DNA from: Scybalenecus merdavium
Lineage (GTDB): Bacteria; Bacillota; Clostridia; Oscillospirales; Acutalibacteraceae
NCBI GenBank assembly: GCA_018714405.1
Contig: DVNM01000005.1
Span: 48,663 to 112,662 of the forward strand
DNA length: 64,000 nt
Direction of reading: 5' to 3'
Each line of letters begins with the position of its first letter. The first letter of the stretch is position 1. Positions 8,811 to 16,991 of this stretch are shown here, one piece after another. The translations under genes and the position numbers were made by a program. The notes beneath the pieces were generated by a model. It had not been told where the DNA came from. It made no database searches and saw only the letters and a program-made list of their open reading frames with translations.

Positions 8811-9371
8811 TTAAATTGAAAGAATTTCTTTTTCCTTTTTGGCCGTGATCTCATCGGCCAGCTTAACCGCTTTGTCGGTGATTTCCTGGATCTTTTTCTC
8901 GGCCGACTTCACGTCGTCCTCTGTGATCTCGTTGTCTTTTTTCATTTTCTTCACATCGTCGATCGCATCGCGGCGCACATTACGCATGGCGACCTTTGCC
9001 TCTTCGTTGCGCTTGGAGATGGACTTGACGATCTCTTTGCGGCGCTCTTCGGTCAGCGGCGGGAAATTCAGGCGGATGACCTTGCCGTCGTTCATCGGGT
9101 TGATGCCCACATCAGACTTATTGATCGCCTTTTCAATATCTTTCAGCGTTGAAGCATCCCAGGGCTGAATGGCCAGGGTCCTGGGCTCTGGCACACTGAT
9201 CTGCGCCATCTGGCCGACCGGCGTGGGCGTGCCGTAGTAATCGACCAGAACGCGGTCCAAAATAGACGGATTGGCACGGCCGGCACGGATGGCCGCATAG
9301 TCGCGTTCCATGGACTTCAGGCATTTTTCCATTTTTTCATCTGTTTTTGTATAAACCTGTTCGAGTGACAT
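8811..9371 (-). CDS. frr: Ribosome recycling factor
   Basis: RRF works with EF-G to split post-termination ribosomes. At 186 aa it has the standard length. The long three-helix bundle is evident, with family signatures ERDYAAIRAGRANPSILDRV near the N terminus, YYGTPTPVGQMAQISVPEPRTL in domain II, and LPPLTEERRKEIVK-like NFPPLTEERRKEIVK in the returning helix. The ATG at 9371 has GAGGT nine bases upstream. It follows pyrH by 30 bp; the pyrH-frr pair is conserved throughout bacteria. Confidence 0.98.
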   Translation of the reverse strand: MSLEQVYTKTDEKMEKCLKSMERDYAAIRAGRANPSILDRVLVDYYGTPTPVGQMAQISVPEPRTLAIQPWDASTLKDIEKAINKSDVGINPMNDGKVIRLNFPPLTEERRKEIVKSISKRNEEAKVAMRNVRRDAIDDVKKMKKDNEITEDDVKSAEKKIQEITDKAVKLADEITAKKEKEILSI

Positions 9372-9401
9372 TGTGTTGACCTCACTTTCAAATAATTCGT
9401 G

Positions 9402-10100
9402 TTAATCCGTTACGACTGTACCGATCTTTTCCCCCTTGGCGGCACGCACGATGTTCTGCGGATCGTCAAGGTTGAAAACCAAAATCGGCACAAGGTTGTC
9501 CTTACAAAGGGAAAAAGCGGTGGAATCCATCACGCGGATGTCATTTGCCAAAACATCGCGGAACGTCACCGTGTCATACTTCACAGCGTCGGGATACTGT
9601 TTGGGGTCTTTGTCATAAACGCCGTCCACATTTGTGGCCTTAAGCAAAATATCTGCCCCGATCTCCACAGCGCGCAACGCCGCCGCCGTGTCTGTTGAAA
9701 AGAACGGGCTGCCGGTGCCGCAGCCGAAAATCACGATACGCCCTTTTTCAAAGTGGCGGTTTGCACGGTTGCGGATGTACGGTTCGGCGATCTGGCGCAT
9801 TTCAATAGCCGTCTGCACACGCACATCGGCGCCGAGCTGCTCCAGTGCGTCGCAAAGCGCCAGCGAGTTCATTGCCGTAGCCAGCATGCCGATATGGTCC
9901 GCACGCGTGCGGTCCATGTGTTCGCTCGTTCTGCCGCGCCAGAAATTGCCGCCGCCGACCACAATGCCGATCTGTACGCCGAGGTCCCAGACCTCTTTGA
10001 TGCTTTTACAGATGGAGCTGACGGTCTCGTCGTCGATCCCGGTGCCCTTGCTGCCGGCAAGCACTTCACCAGACAGTTTCAGCAGTATTCGTTTGTACAT
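9402..10100 (-). CDS. pyrH: UMP kinase
   Basis: PyrH is the bacterial hexameric UMP kinase of the amino-acid-kinase fold, making UDP for RNA and nucleotide sugars. It is 232 aa. Family features seen are the LLKLSGEVLAG phosphate loop at the N terminus, GIVVGGGNFWRG, the UMP-binding DHIGMLATAMNSLAL stretch, and the TNVDGVYDKDPK segment. The start has GGAGG six to eight bases upstream. It is the first gene of the operon that runs to polC, with a promoter of its own at 10140-10168. The usual neighbours rpsB and tsf are not upstream; HPr is. Confidence 0.98.
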   Translation of the reverse strand: MYKRILLKLSGEVLAGSKGTGIDDETVSSICKSIKEVWDLGVQIGIVVGGGNFWRGRTSEHMDRTRADHIGMLATAMNSLALCDALEQLGADVRVQTAIEMRQIAEPYIRNRANRHFEKGRIVIFGCGTGSPFFSTDTAAALRAVEIGADILLKATNVDGVYDKDPKQYPDAVKYDTVTFRDVLANDIRVMDSTAFSLCKDNLVPILVFNLDDPQNIVRAAKGEKIGTVVTD

Positions 10101-10139
10101 AAAAAATTACCTCCGACAATTCTGCAGTTTTCTCTGTCT

Positions 10140-10168
10140 ATAATATAATAAAAACTAAATGTTGTAAA
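10140..10168 (-). promoter_or_regulatory. Sigma-A-type promoter of the pyrH-polC operon
   Basis: On the minus strand TTTACA (10163-10168) and TATTAT (10140-10145) are separated by 17 bp, each one mismatch from the vegetative consensus. The -10 box ends about 40 bases before the pyrH start. No other good promoter is visible between pyrH and the HPr terminator, so this probably drives the whole pyrH-to-polC unit. Confidence 0.65.
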
Positions 10169-10239
10169 TAGTTTTTGCAGAATTTAACAGAGTTTTCAAA
10201 AAGAAAATGTCCCCTTCACCGGCATAAATACGCCGAAAA

Positions 10240-10276
10240 AACAAAAAAGGCGCACAGAAAACTGTGCACCTTTTTG
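10240..10276 (-). terminator. Rho-independent terminator of the HPr gene
   Basis: On the minus strand an A-rich stretch and GGTGCACAG pair through a TTTT loop with CTGTGCGCC followed by six T. One G-C to G-T difference interrupts the stem. It starts about 15 bases after the HPr stop and separates that gene from pyrH. The symmetric A/T arms would also allow weak function on the other strand. Confidence 0.88.
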
Positions 10277-10290
10277 CGGTTTTAAAAAGA

Positions 10291-10554
10291 TTATTCGGTA
10301 AAGCCGGACTTGACGAGAGCAACAAGGTCTTCCACAGCCTCTTCCTCGTCAGAACCATCCGCAATAATGCGGATATCCGTGCCGCCCATGATGCCGAGCG
10401 ACAGCACGCCGAGCAAGCTCTTGGCGTTGACGCGGCGGTCTTCTTTCTCGACCCAGATGGAAGATTTGTACTCATTTGCTCTCTGAATGAAAAACGTTGC
10501 AGGACGAGCATGCAGGCCGACTCTGTTTTCTACGGTTACATCTTTAACAAACAT
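10291..10554 (-). CDS. ptsH: Phosphocarrier protein HPr
   Basis: HPr passes phosphate from enzyme I to sugar-specific PTS components. The 87-aa protein shows the active-site histidine in GLHARPAT (His-15) and the regulatory serine in NAKSLLGVLSLGI (Ser-46 region), the target of HPr kinase in carbon catabolite repression of Firmicutes. Both sites are present, so this is HPr and not the His-less paralogue Crh. It stands alone between a strong promoter and a strong terminator; enzyme I is not adjacent. AGAGAGGTAG precedes the ATG. Confidence 0.95.
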   Translation of the reverse strand: MFVKDVTVENRVGLHARPATFFIQRANEYKSSIWVEKEDRRVNAKSLLGVLSLGIMGGTDIRIIADGSDEEEAVEDLVALVKSGFTE

Positions 10555-10632
10555 AGTGAACTACCTCTCTAAAACTCAAAATATCGGGATGAATACCACA
10601 TTTTGCAAACACCGCTTTTGGTTGCTTAATAT

Positions 10633-10661
10633 ATTATACCCACGCATGCAGAATTCGTCAA
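10633..10661 (-). promoter_or_regulatory. Strong sigma-A promoter of the HPr gene
   Basis: TTGACG (10656-10661) and a perfect TATAAT (10633-10638) are separated by exactly 17 bp on the minus strand. The -10 box ends about 78 bases upstream of the HPr ATG. It is among the closest consensus matches in the window, consistent with high HPr expression. Confidence 0.85.
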
Positions 10662-10743
10662 CTTTTTCAAAAAACTTCGTATTCTATCATAAATATTGCG
10701 GTTTGGTGCCGCGCCGAATTTGTGCAACTTAAATAAAACCGTA

Positions 10744-10775
10744 AAAATAATTTTGTGCATAAAATAAATTATTTT
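10744..10775 (-). terminator. Possible A/T-rich terminator at the end of trmD
   Basis: AAAATAATTT and AAATTATTTT form a 10-bp perfect but purely A/T stem overlapping the trmD stop codon. On the minus strand it ends in ATTTTTAC. Stability would be low, so read-through toward HPr is possible. It is the only stem-loop seen at this gene boundary. Confidence 0.3.
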
Positions 10776-11512
10776 CCGCAGTCCGGTCCGTTTGCCTGCA
10801 AAAAACGGCGTTCTTCATCAGAAAGTTCGGCCGTTTGCAGCATATCGGGCCGGCGGAAAGCCGTGCGCAAAATCGACTGCTTGCGGCGCCACTGCTTTAT
10901 TTTGGCGTGGTTGCCGCTGATAAGCACTTCGGGCACATCGCGCCCCTGCCATGTAAAGGGCCGTGTATACTGCGGATACTCCAGAAGCGAGTCATAGTGG
11001 CTCTCTTCCTCATAGCAGCTTTCATCGGCCAGCACCCCCGGCTGCAGGCGGCTGACGGCATCCGCCAAGACAAGCGCCGGCAGTTCGCCACCGGTGAGCA
11101 CATAGTCGCCGACCGAGATCTCCTCCGGCTGCAGCGCCTCGATCACGCGCTCGTCCACGCCCTCATAGTGGCCGCACAAAATCACAAGACCGTCCATGGC
11201 GGCCAGGCGCTTGACAGTGCTTTGCGTAAGCGGCGCGCCCTGCGGCGTCATGTAAACCAGATGCGGCGGCTGTGCAAACTGGCGGCAGACGGCTTCATAG
11301 CAATCGTAGATCGGCTGCGCCTGCATGACCATGCCCATGCCGCCGCCGTAAGGCGTGTCGTCCACGCGGCGGTGCTTGTCGGCCGTATAAGCGCGGATGT
11401 CGGTACAGTGGATCTCCACCTTACCGCTCTGGCGCGCCCGGCCGATGATGCTTTCGCCCAGCACACTTTCACACATCTGCGGAAACAGCGTCAATATTTC
11501 AATCTTCATCAA
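10769..11512 (-). CDS. trmD: tRNA (guanine-N1)-methyltransferase TrmD
   Basis: TrmD methylates G37 next to the anticodon to prevent +1 frameshifting; it is a SPOUT-fold enzyme with a deep trefoil knot. The 247-aa protein shows ILTLFPQMCESVLGESIIGRA at the N terminus, DDTPYGGGMGMVM, the AdoMet-knot segments LCGHYEGVDERVIE and EISVGDYVLTGGELPAL, and the DNA/tRNA-binding C-terminal domain ending in a typical HAKIKQWRRKQ helix. The start overlaps the end of rimM; two adjacent ATG codons (11512, 11509) are possible. It is the last gene of the mannosidase-radical SAM-rimM-trmD unit. Confidence 0.97.
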   Translation of the reverse strand: MMKIEILTLFPQMCESVLGESIIGRARQSGKVEIHCTDIRAYTADKHRRVDDTPYGGGMGMVMQAQPIYDCYEAVCRQFAQPPHLVYMTPQGAPLTQSTVKRLAAMDGLVILCGHYEGVDERVIEALQPEEISVGDYVLTGGELPALVLADAVSRLQPGVLADESCYEEESHYDSLLEYPQYTRPFTWQGRDVPEVLISGNHAKIKQWRRKQSILRTAFRRPDMLQTAELSDEERRFLQANGPDCGK

Positions 11513-12008
11513 AAAGGCCTTTCATCCTGCGGATCTGCACGACCCGGTTTTCTATATCTTTGCAAACGACCACATCGTCGATAGCCGGCAGCAGGTGCAC
11601 GGTCTTGCCGTTTTTCACCTCGTATATATCGCACGAACCGTGGTTGAGCACATCGGTGATCTCACCGTAATCTGCGCCGGAGTCCGCATCCACCACGCGG
11701 CAGCCGATCAGATCCTGCACGAACACGCTGCCCTCGTCCAGCGGCGCATCTGCGCGGCGGCAATAAAGCACACGGTTTTTCAGCTTTTCCGCCGCATCCG
11801 CTGTGTCTACCCCTTCCAGCTTCAACAGCACATGGTTCTTGTGCGGCCGCACAGATACGAGATGCGCCGGCTGCGTTCCCTTTGCATCCAGGAACAGCGT
11901 CTGCAGCGCCTGTAAAAAAGAAACGTCGTCACACCACGGCTCCATTTTCAGTTCACCGCGGATGCCGTGCAGATTGACGACACGGCCGACCTCAAGAAAT
12001 TCATTCAT
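11499..12008 (-). CDS. rimM: 16S rRNA processing protein RimM
   Basis: RimM is a ribosome maturation factor that binds S19 during 30S head assembly. It is 169 aa with an N-terminal RimM barrel (LEVGRVVNLHGIRGELKMEP) and a C-terminal PRC barrel with the segment DLIGCRVVDADSGADYGEITDVLNHG. The 14-bp overlap with trmD is in keeping with their conserved pairing. Normally rpsP and a KH-domain gene precede rimM in Firmicutes; here a radical SAM gene does, three bases upstream. Confidence 0.95.
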   Translation of the reverse strand: MNEFLEVGRVVNLHGIRGELKMEPWCDDVSFLQALQTLFLDAKGTQPAHLVSVRPHKNHVLLKLEGVDTADAAEKLKNRVLYCRRADAPLDEGSVFVQDLIGCRVVDADSGADYGEITDVLNHGSCDIYEVKNGKTVHLLPAIDDVVVCKDIENRVVQIRRMKGLFDED

Positions 12009-12011
12009 ATT

Positions 12012-12884
12012 TTACTCTCCGTATTTTTTAATTGCGTTTAAAACGCGCTTTTTATCGGCACTCCACTGAGGCGCCAGCAAGTCCTTTTTCGGTCCGTCGC
12101 CCGTTACGCGGTGCACGACCATGCCGGGCGGCAGACGGCGCAGCGCGTCATAAAGCACCGAAAGATATTCCTCCATCGTCATGACCGGCACGCGGCCGGC
12201 CAGGTACTCCTTTTCCAAATCTGTGCCGCGCAGCACATGCAGCAGCTGAAACTTAACGCCCTGTACACCGCTTTGCACCACATGATCTACACTTTGCAGC
12301 ATATCTTGCCGGCTTTCTCCCGGCAGGCCGAGGATCAGATGCACGACCGTATTGAGCCCCGCACGCTGCAGGCGCGAAACAGCTGAGTCATAAACGTCCA
12401 GCGTATAGCCGCGGCGGATATAGGCAGCTGTTTTTTCGTGTATGGTCTGCAAACCCAGTTCCACAAAAACCGGCTTGATACGGTCGATTTCCTGCAAAAG
12501 GTCAACGACGTCAGGCGCCAGGCAGTCCGGCCGCGTCGCAACAGACAGTGCGACCACGTCCCGGTGCCCGGCGGCCTCCATAAATTTTTCACGCAGCACG
12601 GACACGGGCGCATAGGTATTTGTAAAGGCCTGAAAATAAGCAATATACTTGCCGTTTTTATTCTTTTTTTCGACCAGCGCCTTGCCGGCCTCAATCTGGT
12701 CAGTGATGCGCATGCGGCGGTCGCCGGCGAAGTCACCGCTGCCGCCGGATGAGCAGAAAATGCAGCCGCGCACGCCGCAGGTACCGTCGCGGTTCGGGCA
12801 GGTGAACCCGCCGTCCACTGCGACCTTATAGACCTTGCAGCCAAAGCGCGCACGCAGATATTGGTTAAAAGAATAATACTGCAT
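12012..12884 (-). CDS. TIGR01212/YhcC-family radical SAM protein
   Basis: This is a 290-aa radical SAM enzyme. The cluster cysteines are seen near residue 29 in FTCPNRDGTCGVRGCIFCS, spaced C-x7-C-x2-C for the ligand set as in the YhcC family rather than the classical CX3CX2C. Further family features are SVATRPDCLAPDVVDLL, VELGLQTIHEKTAAYIRRG and VVHLILGLPGESRQDML. The substrate of this family is not established as far as I know. It starts 9 bp after the GH38 gene and ends 3 bp before rimM, so the three are clearly co-transcribed; a role in RNA or ribosome modification would fit the neighbours but is inference. Confidence 0.88.
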   Translation of the reverse strand: MQYYSFNQYLRARFGCKVYKVAVDGGFTCPNRDGTCGVRGCIFCSSGGSGDFAGDRRMRITDQIEAGKALVEKKNKNGKYIAYFQAFTNTYAPVSVLREKFMEAAGHRDVVALSVATRPDCLAPDVVDLLQEIDRIKPVFVELGLQTIHEKTAAYIRRGYTLDVYDSAVSRLQRAGLNTVVHLILGLPGESRQDMLQSVDHVVQSGVQGVKFQLLHVLRGTDLEKEYLAGRVPVMTMEEYLSVLYDALRRLPPGMVVHRVTGDGPKKDLLAPQWSADKKRVLNAIKKYGE

Positions 12885-12893
12885 GGCCCACTG

Positions 12894-15800
12894 TTATTTG
12901 CGGTTAAAATCCTTGAAGTAACCGCCCTTGTCGTTCATCATAAAGAGCGTTTTGGAAAAATGGTAACTAGCCAGGTCGGACATGCTGCCATAGTATTCAA
13001 ACGGCCGGCGGTTTTCCACACGGTCATAAAGACGGGTAAGCAGCGCACCGGAAACCGGCTGGTCAAGCGCAGAAGACGCCAGAATGACCAGATTCTCATC
13101 GGCCGGCAGGGTCAGAGACGACCCGGACACGTTCAGCACAACAAGGGTGAAATACATGTTTTTCGCATACATGTCGCCCTTTTTGGAATGCGTATGCGTG
13201 GCCTCATAACCGATCTGAACATCTTTGATATAAGCCGTTTCCTGGAAATCATACAGATCCCACGCGGCAAAGTTCTCAAATGCGTCGGCAACCGGCACAG
13301 AAACGCTGTCTGCTCCGCTGGCAAATTCAGCACTGCAATCGCCCTTCAGCGAGGTGACCAGAAATGCTACAGCCTTCGTGCCCTCGGGCAGCTGCACGGT
13401 CTGCCCCTTGCACAGTACCGCGTTTTTGGCGCTGCTGCCGGCGCGGTCCGTTTTAAATTCTATACCACAAGTATAAATTTTATCCGGCAAAATTTCCGCA
13501 GGCACACTGTAATCCAGATCCGCCGAAGCCGTGTCGCCGTTTCCGGTGACGAAACGCACGTTCTTTTCGAGCGCCAATTCACGGCTGTGCACGGCCGTTT
13601 CTGCAGCCGGCGCCGATACGGCAAACGACTTGACCTCAAACGGTTTCAAATCAAAGACCAGGACGCCGTCCTGCAGCTGTGCCGGGCCGATCTCTTTTTC
13701 ACAGGCATTGATCTCAGCTGCCGCATCTACGCCGTCAAACAGACGCACCTTTACGCCGGTTTTGGCCGTGCCGGCCATTTCATTGACACGCAAGACAATG
13801 GATCTGCCGTCGATGCCGGGCTTGACGGCGCGCACATCCACATTTGGTTCAGACACCTCTATGCAGCTGAACTGCACCGGCAGATCGCCGCCGTGCTTTG
13901 TGGTCTGCACAGCCGCCATCGGCTGCACGAACGCTTTGGCTTTCTGGTCGCAGCCGTTCTCACAGCCGCCGGAATGGGAATAGATCGCATAGGAATAGCG
14001 GTTCAGGCCAAGATCCATCATAGACTGCATGGAGTCGATACGGTAGTTTTTGGCCGGCGTATGCACGACCGTCATGCGCAGGGTGTTATCGTCCCATTTG
14101 TCCCAGCCGTATTTGCATTCGCTGAAAACAGACACGCCGAACGCGCCGCTTTCATCTGTCAGATCGACCCATTTCTGGGCAGGCACTTCAAAAAGCGTAC
14201 TATTCATGTTGCCGCGGCTGATGTAGCCCAGGCCAAGGTCAAACGACGCCTGCGGGTTTTTGGCTGTAAAAGAGAACTTGTTTTTGACACATCTGTGGCG
14301 GTTCTGCCACTCTATTTCCGAATAAACCTCCACAATGTCAGAGCCGTCGGCCAGCGCAATATAGTCTGTAAACGTGCTCTTGTCGTACTGGCGCGTCACC
14401 TTGAGCGCCACACGCACCGGGCCGCGCTCCTCTACGCTGACGGAAACACCGGCCGGCACAAAATCCGGCTCTTTATTCAAATCGTCATAATTCAGCTCCC
14501 ATGCCGGCCAGTCCTTGCTGCCTTTATACTTAAACACGCCGTTGATGACCGGCGCTTTCAAAATTTCGCGGTCGTCCAGCGTCTTGTCCACAATAGAGGA
14601 AATATAGCCGTTTTTATTGAGACGCACAACATATTTCTGGTTTTCCAGCACGCTTTCGTCTGAAACGGAAACGGCGCTGGCAAGCGCGCACGGCACATCG
14701 CTCATGCGCACATCATAAGCCCGGCAGCCCATGGCCGGCACATCGGCCACGAAAAGCAGCGTCATGCGGCCGTCGGCAAAATCGGTTACCTGCGATTTGA
14801 CCTCGCGCCCCTTATCATCAAATACGCGCGCAAAGTTCTTTGCCGGATTTTTGATTTCCAGCGTCACCGGCGCGCTGCGGCGAAATTCGAGCATGTTGCT
14901 GACAACGACCGGCATGCCGCTTGCAAAATCCGTTTTCATCCGGTCAGCCACAGCGGCGGCCGCGCCGGCAAACTCGCCGGCAAAACCATTCATGGAAACG
15001 GCATAGTCGTTCCACGAACGCCTGTAAGCACGCTGTACCGAAGTACCGGGCAGGTCGTCATGGAACTGGTGGGCAATAAAGCGCTTCCAATGACGCTCCA
15101 TAGCGGCGTGCGGATATGCTTTTGCACCGACGTGCTGCGCGATCAGGTTCATGCGTTCCGCCATGTCAGCCAGCTCCTCACAGCGCCGGTTCCAGCGCTT
15201 GCCGATGGCACGCGAGGTGTAGCCGCCGGCACCGTGGTCGCGCATGACCAGCTCTGTGTCCCAAACCGGAAGCTTTTCTTTTTGCTGCGGCGTCAGGTCC
15301 TTGTCCAGGTCATGAAAGATCTGATCTGCCGGCACGGAAAGCACTTCCAGGTCAGACTGCGCATTTTTCCCGATCTCCTGCTCCACAAACGCCACCGATT
15401 TTTCCGGCGGCGCGCCGCCGCGGTCGCCGATGCCGTGAAATACAGCGGTCAGCGGCAGGTCGTACTTTTCATTTTCTTTCAGCTTTTTCTGCACAAAATC
15501 CCAGTCGCGCAGTTTGGTAAGCGTAAAGTAGTAGTCGTGCGGGTTGATGTTGGCATAAATGTAATTGCCGTCGGGCCCGTACCATTTGCCGATGTCAAAC
15601 GGCACGCCGTAAGCAGAGCCCCAGGCAAGCTTCTGGGTCGTAAAGCCTTTTAAGCCGGCATGGTGCGCAATGCTCGGCAGCGCCCAGCCAAAACCAAAGC
15701 AGTCGGGCAGAAAGATGTCGCAGCTGGTTTTGCCGAATGTTTTTTCAAAATATGTATTGCCGAAAAGGATGTTGCGGAAAAGCGCTTCAGGCGACGGCAC

Positions 15801-16076
15801 GTTGACATCGCCGTTTTCAAAAGCGGAACCGCACACGTTCCAGCGTCCCTCTTCCACATAGCCGCGCATTTTTTCAAAAAGCTCCGGATAGTACTCCTGC
15901 ATCAGCTCATAACGGTAGCTGCCCTCAAACGAGAAGGTGTAGTGCGGGTACTTTTTGAACAGTTTAAAATTGTCCACAAGCGTATTGTAAATATACTTGC
16001 TGACCGTTGTTTCAAAGTCCCAGCTCCAGATCGTGTCCAGATGTGCCGTAGCGATCGTATAGATCTTCTTTTTCAT
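12894..16076 (-). CDS. Glycoside hydrolase family 38 alpha-mannosidase
   Basis: A 1060-aa retaining alpha-mannosidase. The zinc site and catalytic residues of GH38 are visible: HLD at residues 12-14 (AHLDTIW), the nucleophile Asp-125 in FLPDCFGFG, and HD at 339-340 in HQFHDDLPGTS. The C-terminal half is the beta-sandwich superdomain. No signal peptide is present, so it acts in the cytoplasm, probably on imported mannosides or N-glycan fragments. The start has GGTGGAGGG just upstream. It is the first gene of a unit continuing into rimM and trmD, which is unexpected. Neighbouring uptake genes for mannosides are not present. Confidence 0.93.
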   Translation of the reverse strand: MKKKIYTIATAHLDTIWSWDFETTVSKYIYNTLVDNFKLFKKYPHYTFSFEGSYRYELMQEYYPELFEKMRGYVEEGRWNVCGSAFENGDVNVPSPEALFRNILFGNTYFEKTFGKTSCDIFLPDCFGFGWALPSIAHHAGLKGFTTQKLAWGSAYGVPFDIGKWYGPDGNYIYANINPHDYYFTLTKLRDWDFVQKKLKENEKYDLPLTAVFHGIGDRGGAPPEKSVAFVEQEIGKNAQSDLEVLSVPADQIFHDLDKDLTPQQKEKLPVWDTELVMRDHGAGGYTSRAIGKRWNRRCEELADMAERMNLIAQHVGAKAYPHAAMERHWKRFIAHQFHDDLPGTSVQRAYRRSWNDYAVSMNGFAGEFAGAAAAVADRMKTDFASGMPVVVSNMLEFRRSAPVTLEIKNPAKNFARVFDDKGREVKSQVTDFADGRMTLLFVADVPAMGCRAYDVRMSDVPCALASAVSVSDESVLENQKYVVRLNKNGYISSIVDKTLDDREILKAPVINGVFKYKGSKDWPAWELNYDDLNKEPDFVPAGVSVSVEERGPVRVALKVTRQYDKSTFTDYIALADGSDIVEVYSEIEWQNRHRCVKNKFSFTAKNPQASFDLGLGYISRGNMNSTLFEVPAQKWVDLTDESGAFGVSVFSECKYGWDKWDDNTLRMTVVHTPAKNYRIDSMQSMMDLGLNRYSYAIYSHSGGCENGCDQKAKAFVQPMAAVQTTKHGGDLPVQFSCIEVSEPNVDVRAVKPGIDGRSIVLRVNEMAGTAKTGVKVRLFDGVDAAAEINACEKEIGPAQLQDGVLVFDLKPFEVKSFAVSAPAAETAVHSRELALEKNVRFVTGNGDTASADLDYSVPAEILPDKIYTCGIEFKTDRAGSSAKNAVLCKGQTVQLPEGTKAVAFLVTSLKGDCSAEFASGADSVSVPVADAFENFAAWDLYDFQETAYIKDVQIGYEATHTHSKKGDMYAKNMYFTLVVLNVSGSSLTLPADENLVILASSALDQPVSGALLTRLYDRVENRRPFEYYGSMSDLASYHFSKTLFMMNDKGGYFKDFNRK

Positions 16077-16109
16077 AGTCTTCCCTCCACCGGTGCAAAA
16101 TCTGTTTTC

Positions 16110-16139
16110 ATTTTACCATAGCCCCGCAGAAAGATTCAA
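16110..16139 (-). promoter_or_regulatory. Probable promoter of the alpha-mannosidase-trmD unit
   Basis: TTGAAT (16134-16139) and TAAAAT (16110-16115) are 18 bp apart on the minus strand, with the -10 box about 33 bases before the GH38 ATG. A second TATAAT lies further upstream near 16158-16163 but lacks a -35 at the right distance. Confidence 0.5.
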
Positions 16140-16835
16140 GATGGTTTTTTAACCGAATATTATAAAAAATGAAAGAAAACAAAAACATTTAAAACCCGAC
16201 TCTCTGAAAGCTGCAGACCGTCTTGCCGAAAACGGTTCGAGGATAGATAAGCGCAACATCCGCAGGGCAAAATAGTTCTGCCGTTTCTTGCAGGAAACGC
16301 CCGGCAAAACGCCGGGCCTTTCACGTCCATCGTGCAGTTTCGCACGCATAAAACTGTAAAGGATATTCGGATTTTGTGGTATATTTTTCATTTTATTTTC
16401 TTCCTTGCTGTTCATAACTTGTCAGAAAATACTATTTGGAAACCGTTTACCTGCTTTTGCGTACCAAGACAACAATTTCATGTGCCGTACAGAAATTATA
16501 CACATTATAGCCCATGATATTTAGACGGTTTTTTAAAATATGGTGATTTTTATACGATCATATTCAATTTCAAAAACAGACGCAGGTTGCCAAATGGACG
16601 AACAAATTATTTTTTCCAGCTGCAGCGAAACGAATGAAATTTGTATAAAATACACTTTTTAAAATTTCTTTAACAATTCCATAAAAGGAACTGTTTTTTA
16701 TTCTTCCGCAAACTGCTCTTCAAAAATGGCTGTATAAAGCAGAATTTTCAGCTGCGCGCAGCAAAAAGCCGTTGCACGCCGGCAAATGCACCGAAAAGCA
16801 GAAGTTATAAATTATTCGGTTATCCTGATTTTGGG
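16140..16835. other. Spacer without a convincing gene
   Basis: Nearly 700 bp between the divergent GH38 and ABC transporter units. On the minus strand an 88-codon frame (16149-16415) begins MNSKEENKMKNIPQNPNIL and has no recognisable family, an Arg/Ser-rich middle and a hydrophobic end; I regard it as doubtful. The same stretch holds hairpins, notably GCCCGGC/GCCGGGC around 16299-16317, and could instead be a structured RNA. A LacI-operator-like GGAAACCGTTTACC lies at 16438-16451. A weak stem-loop with a T tail, ending in GGAACTGTTTTTT, lies near 16672-16702. The remainder is AT-rich with nothing I can name. Confidence 0.5.
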
Positions 16836-16864
16836 TTGACTTTTAGAAATTGCCATCTTATAAT
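16836..16864 (+). promoter_or_regulatory. Sigma-A promoter of the ABC transporter operon
   Basis: TTGACT (16836-16841), a 17-bp spacer and a perfect TATAAT (16859-16864). About 125 bases of untranslated leader follow before the proposed start of the ATPase gene, enough room for regulation, although I recognise no riboswitch in it. Confidence 0.8.
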
Positions 16865-16991
16865 TTATATATAATTCTTAATATGTAGAGTTATGTCAAG
16901 CGCGAAAAGAGCCTCGTTCAAGAGGATGGTTAACAAATCTGTGATGTTAATTTTATTTCGGGCACAAATGAAACTAGGGAGATGTGTGTGT

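Noticed and set aside
12861..14663. 600-codon plus-strand frame opposite the GH38 gene
   Set aside because: Long because of codon bias in the real gene; the translation has no domain and the composition of an antisense frame.
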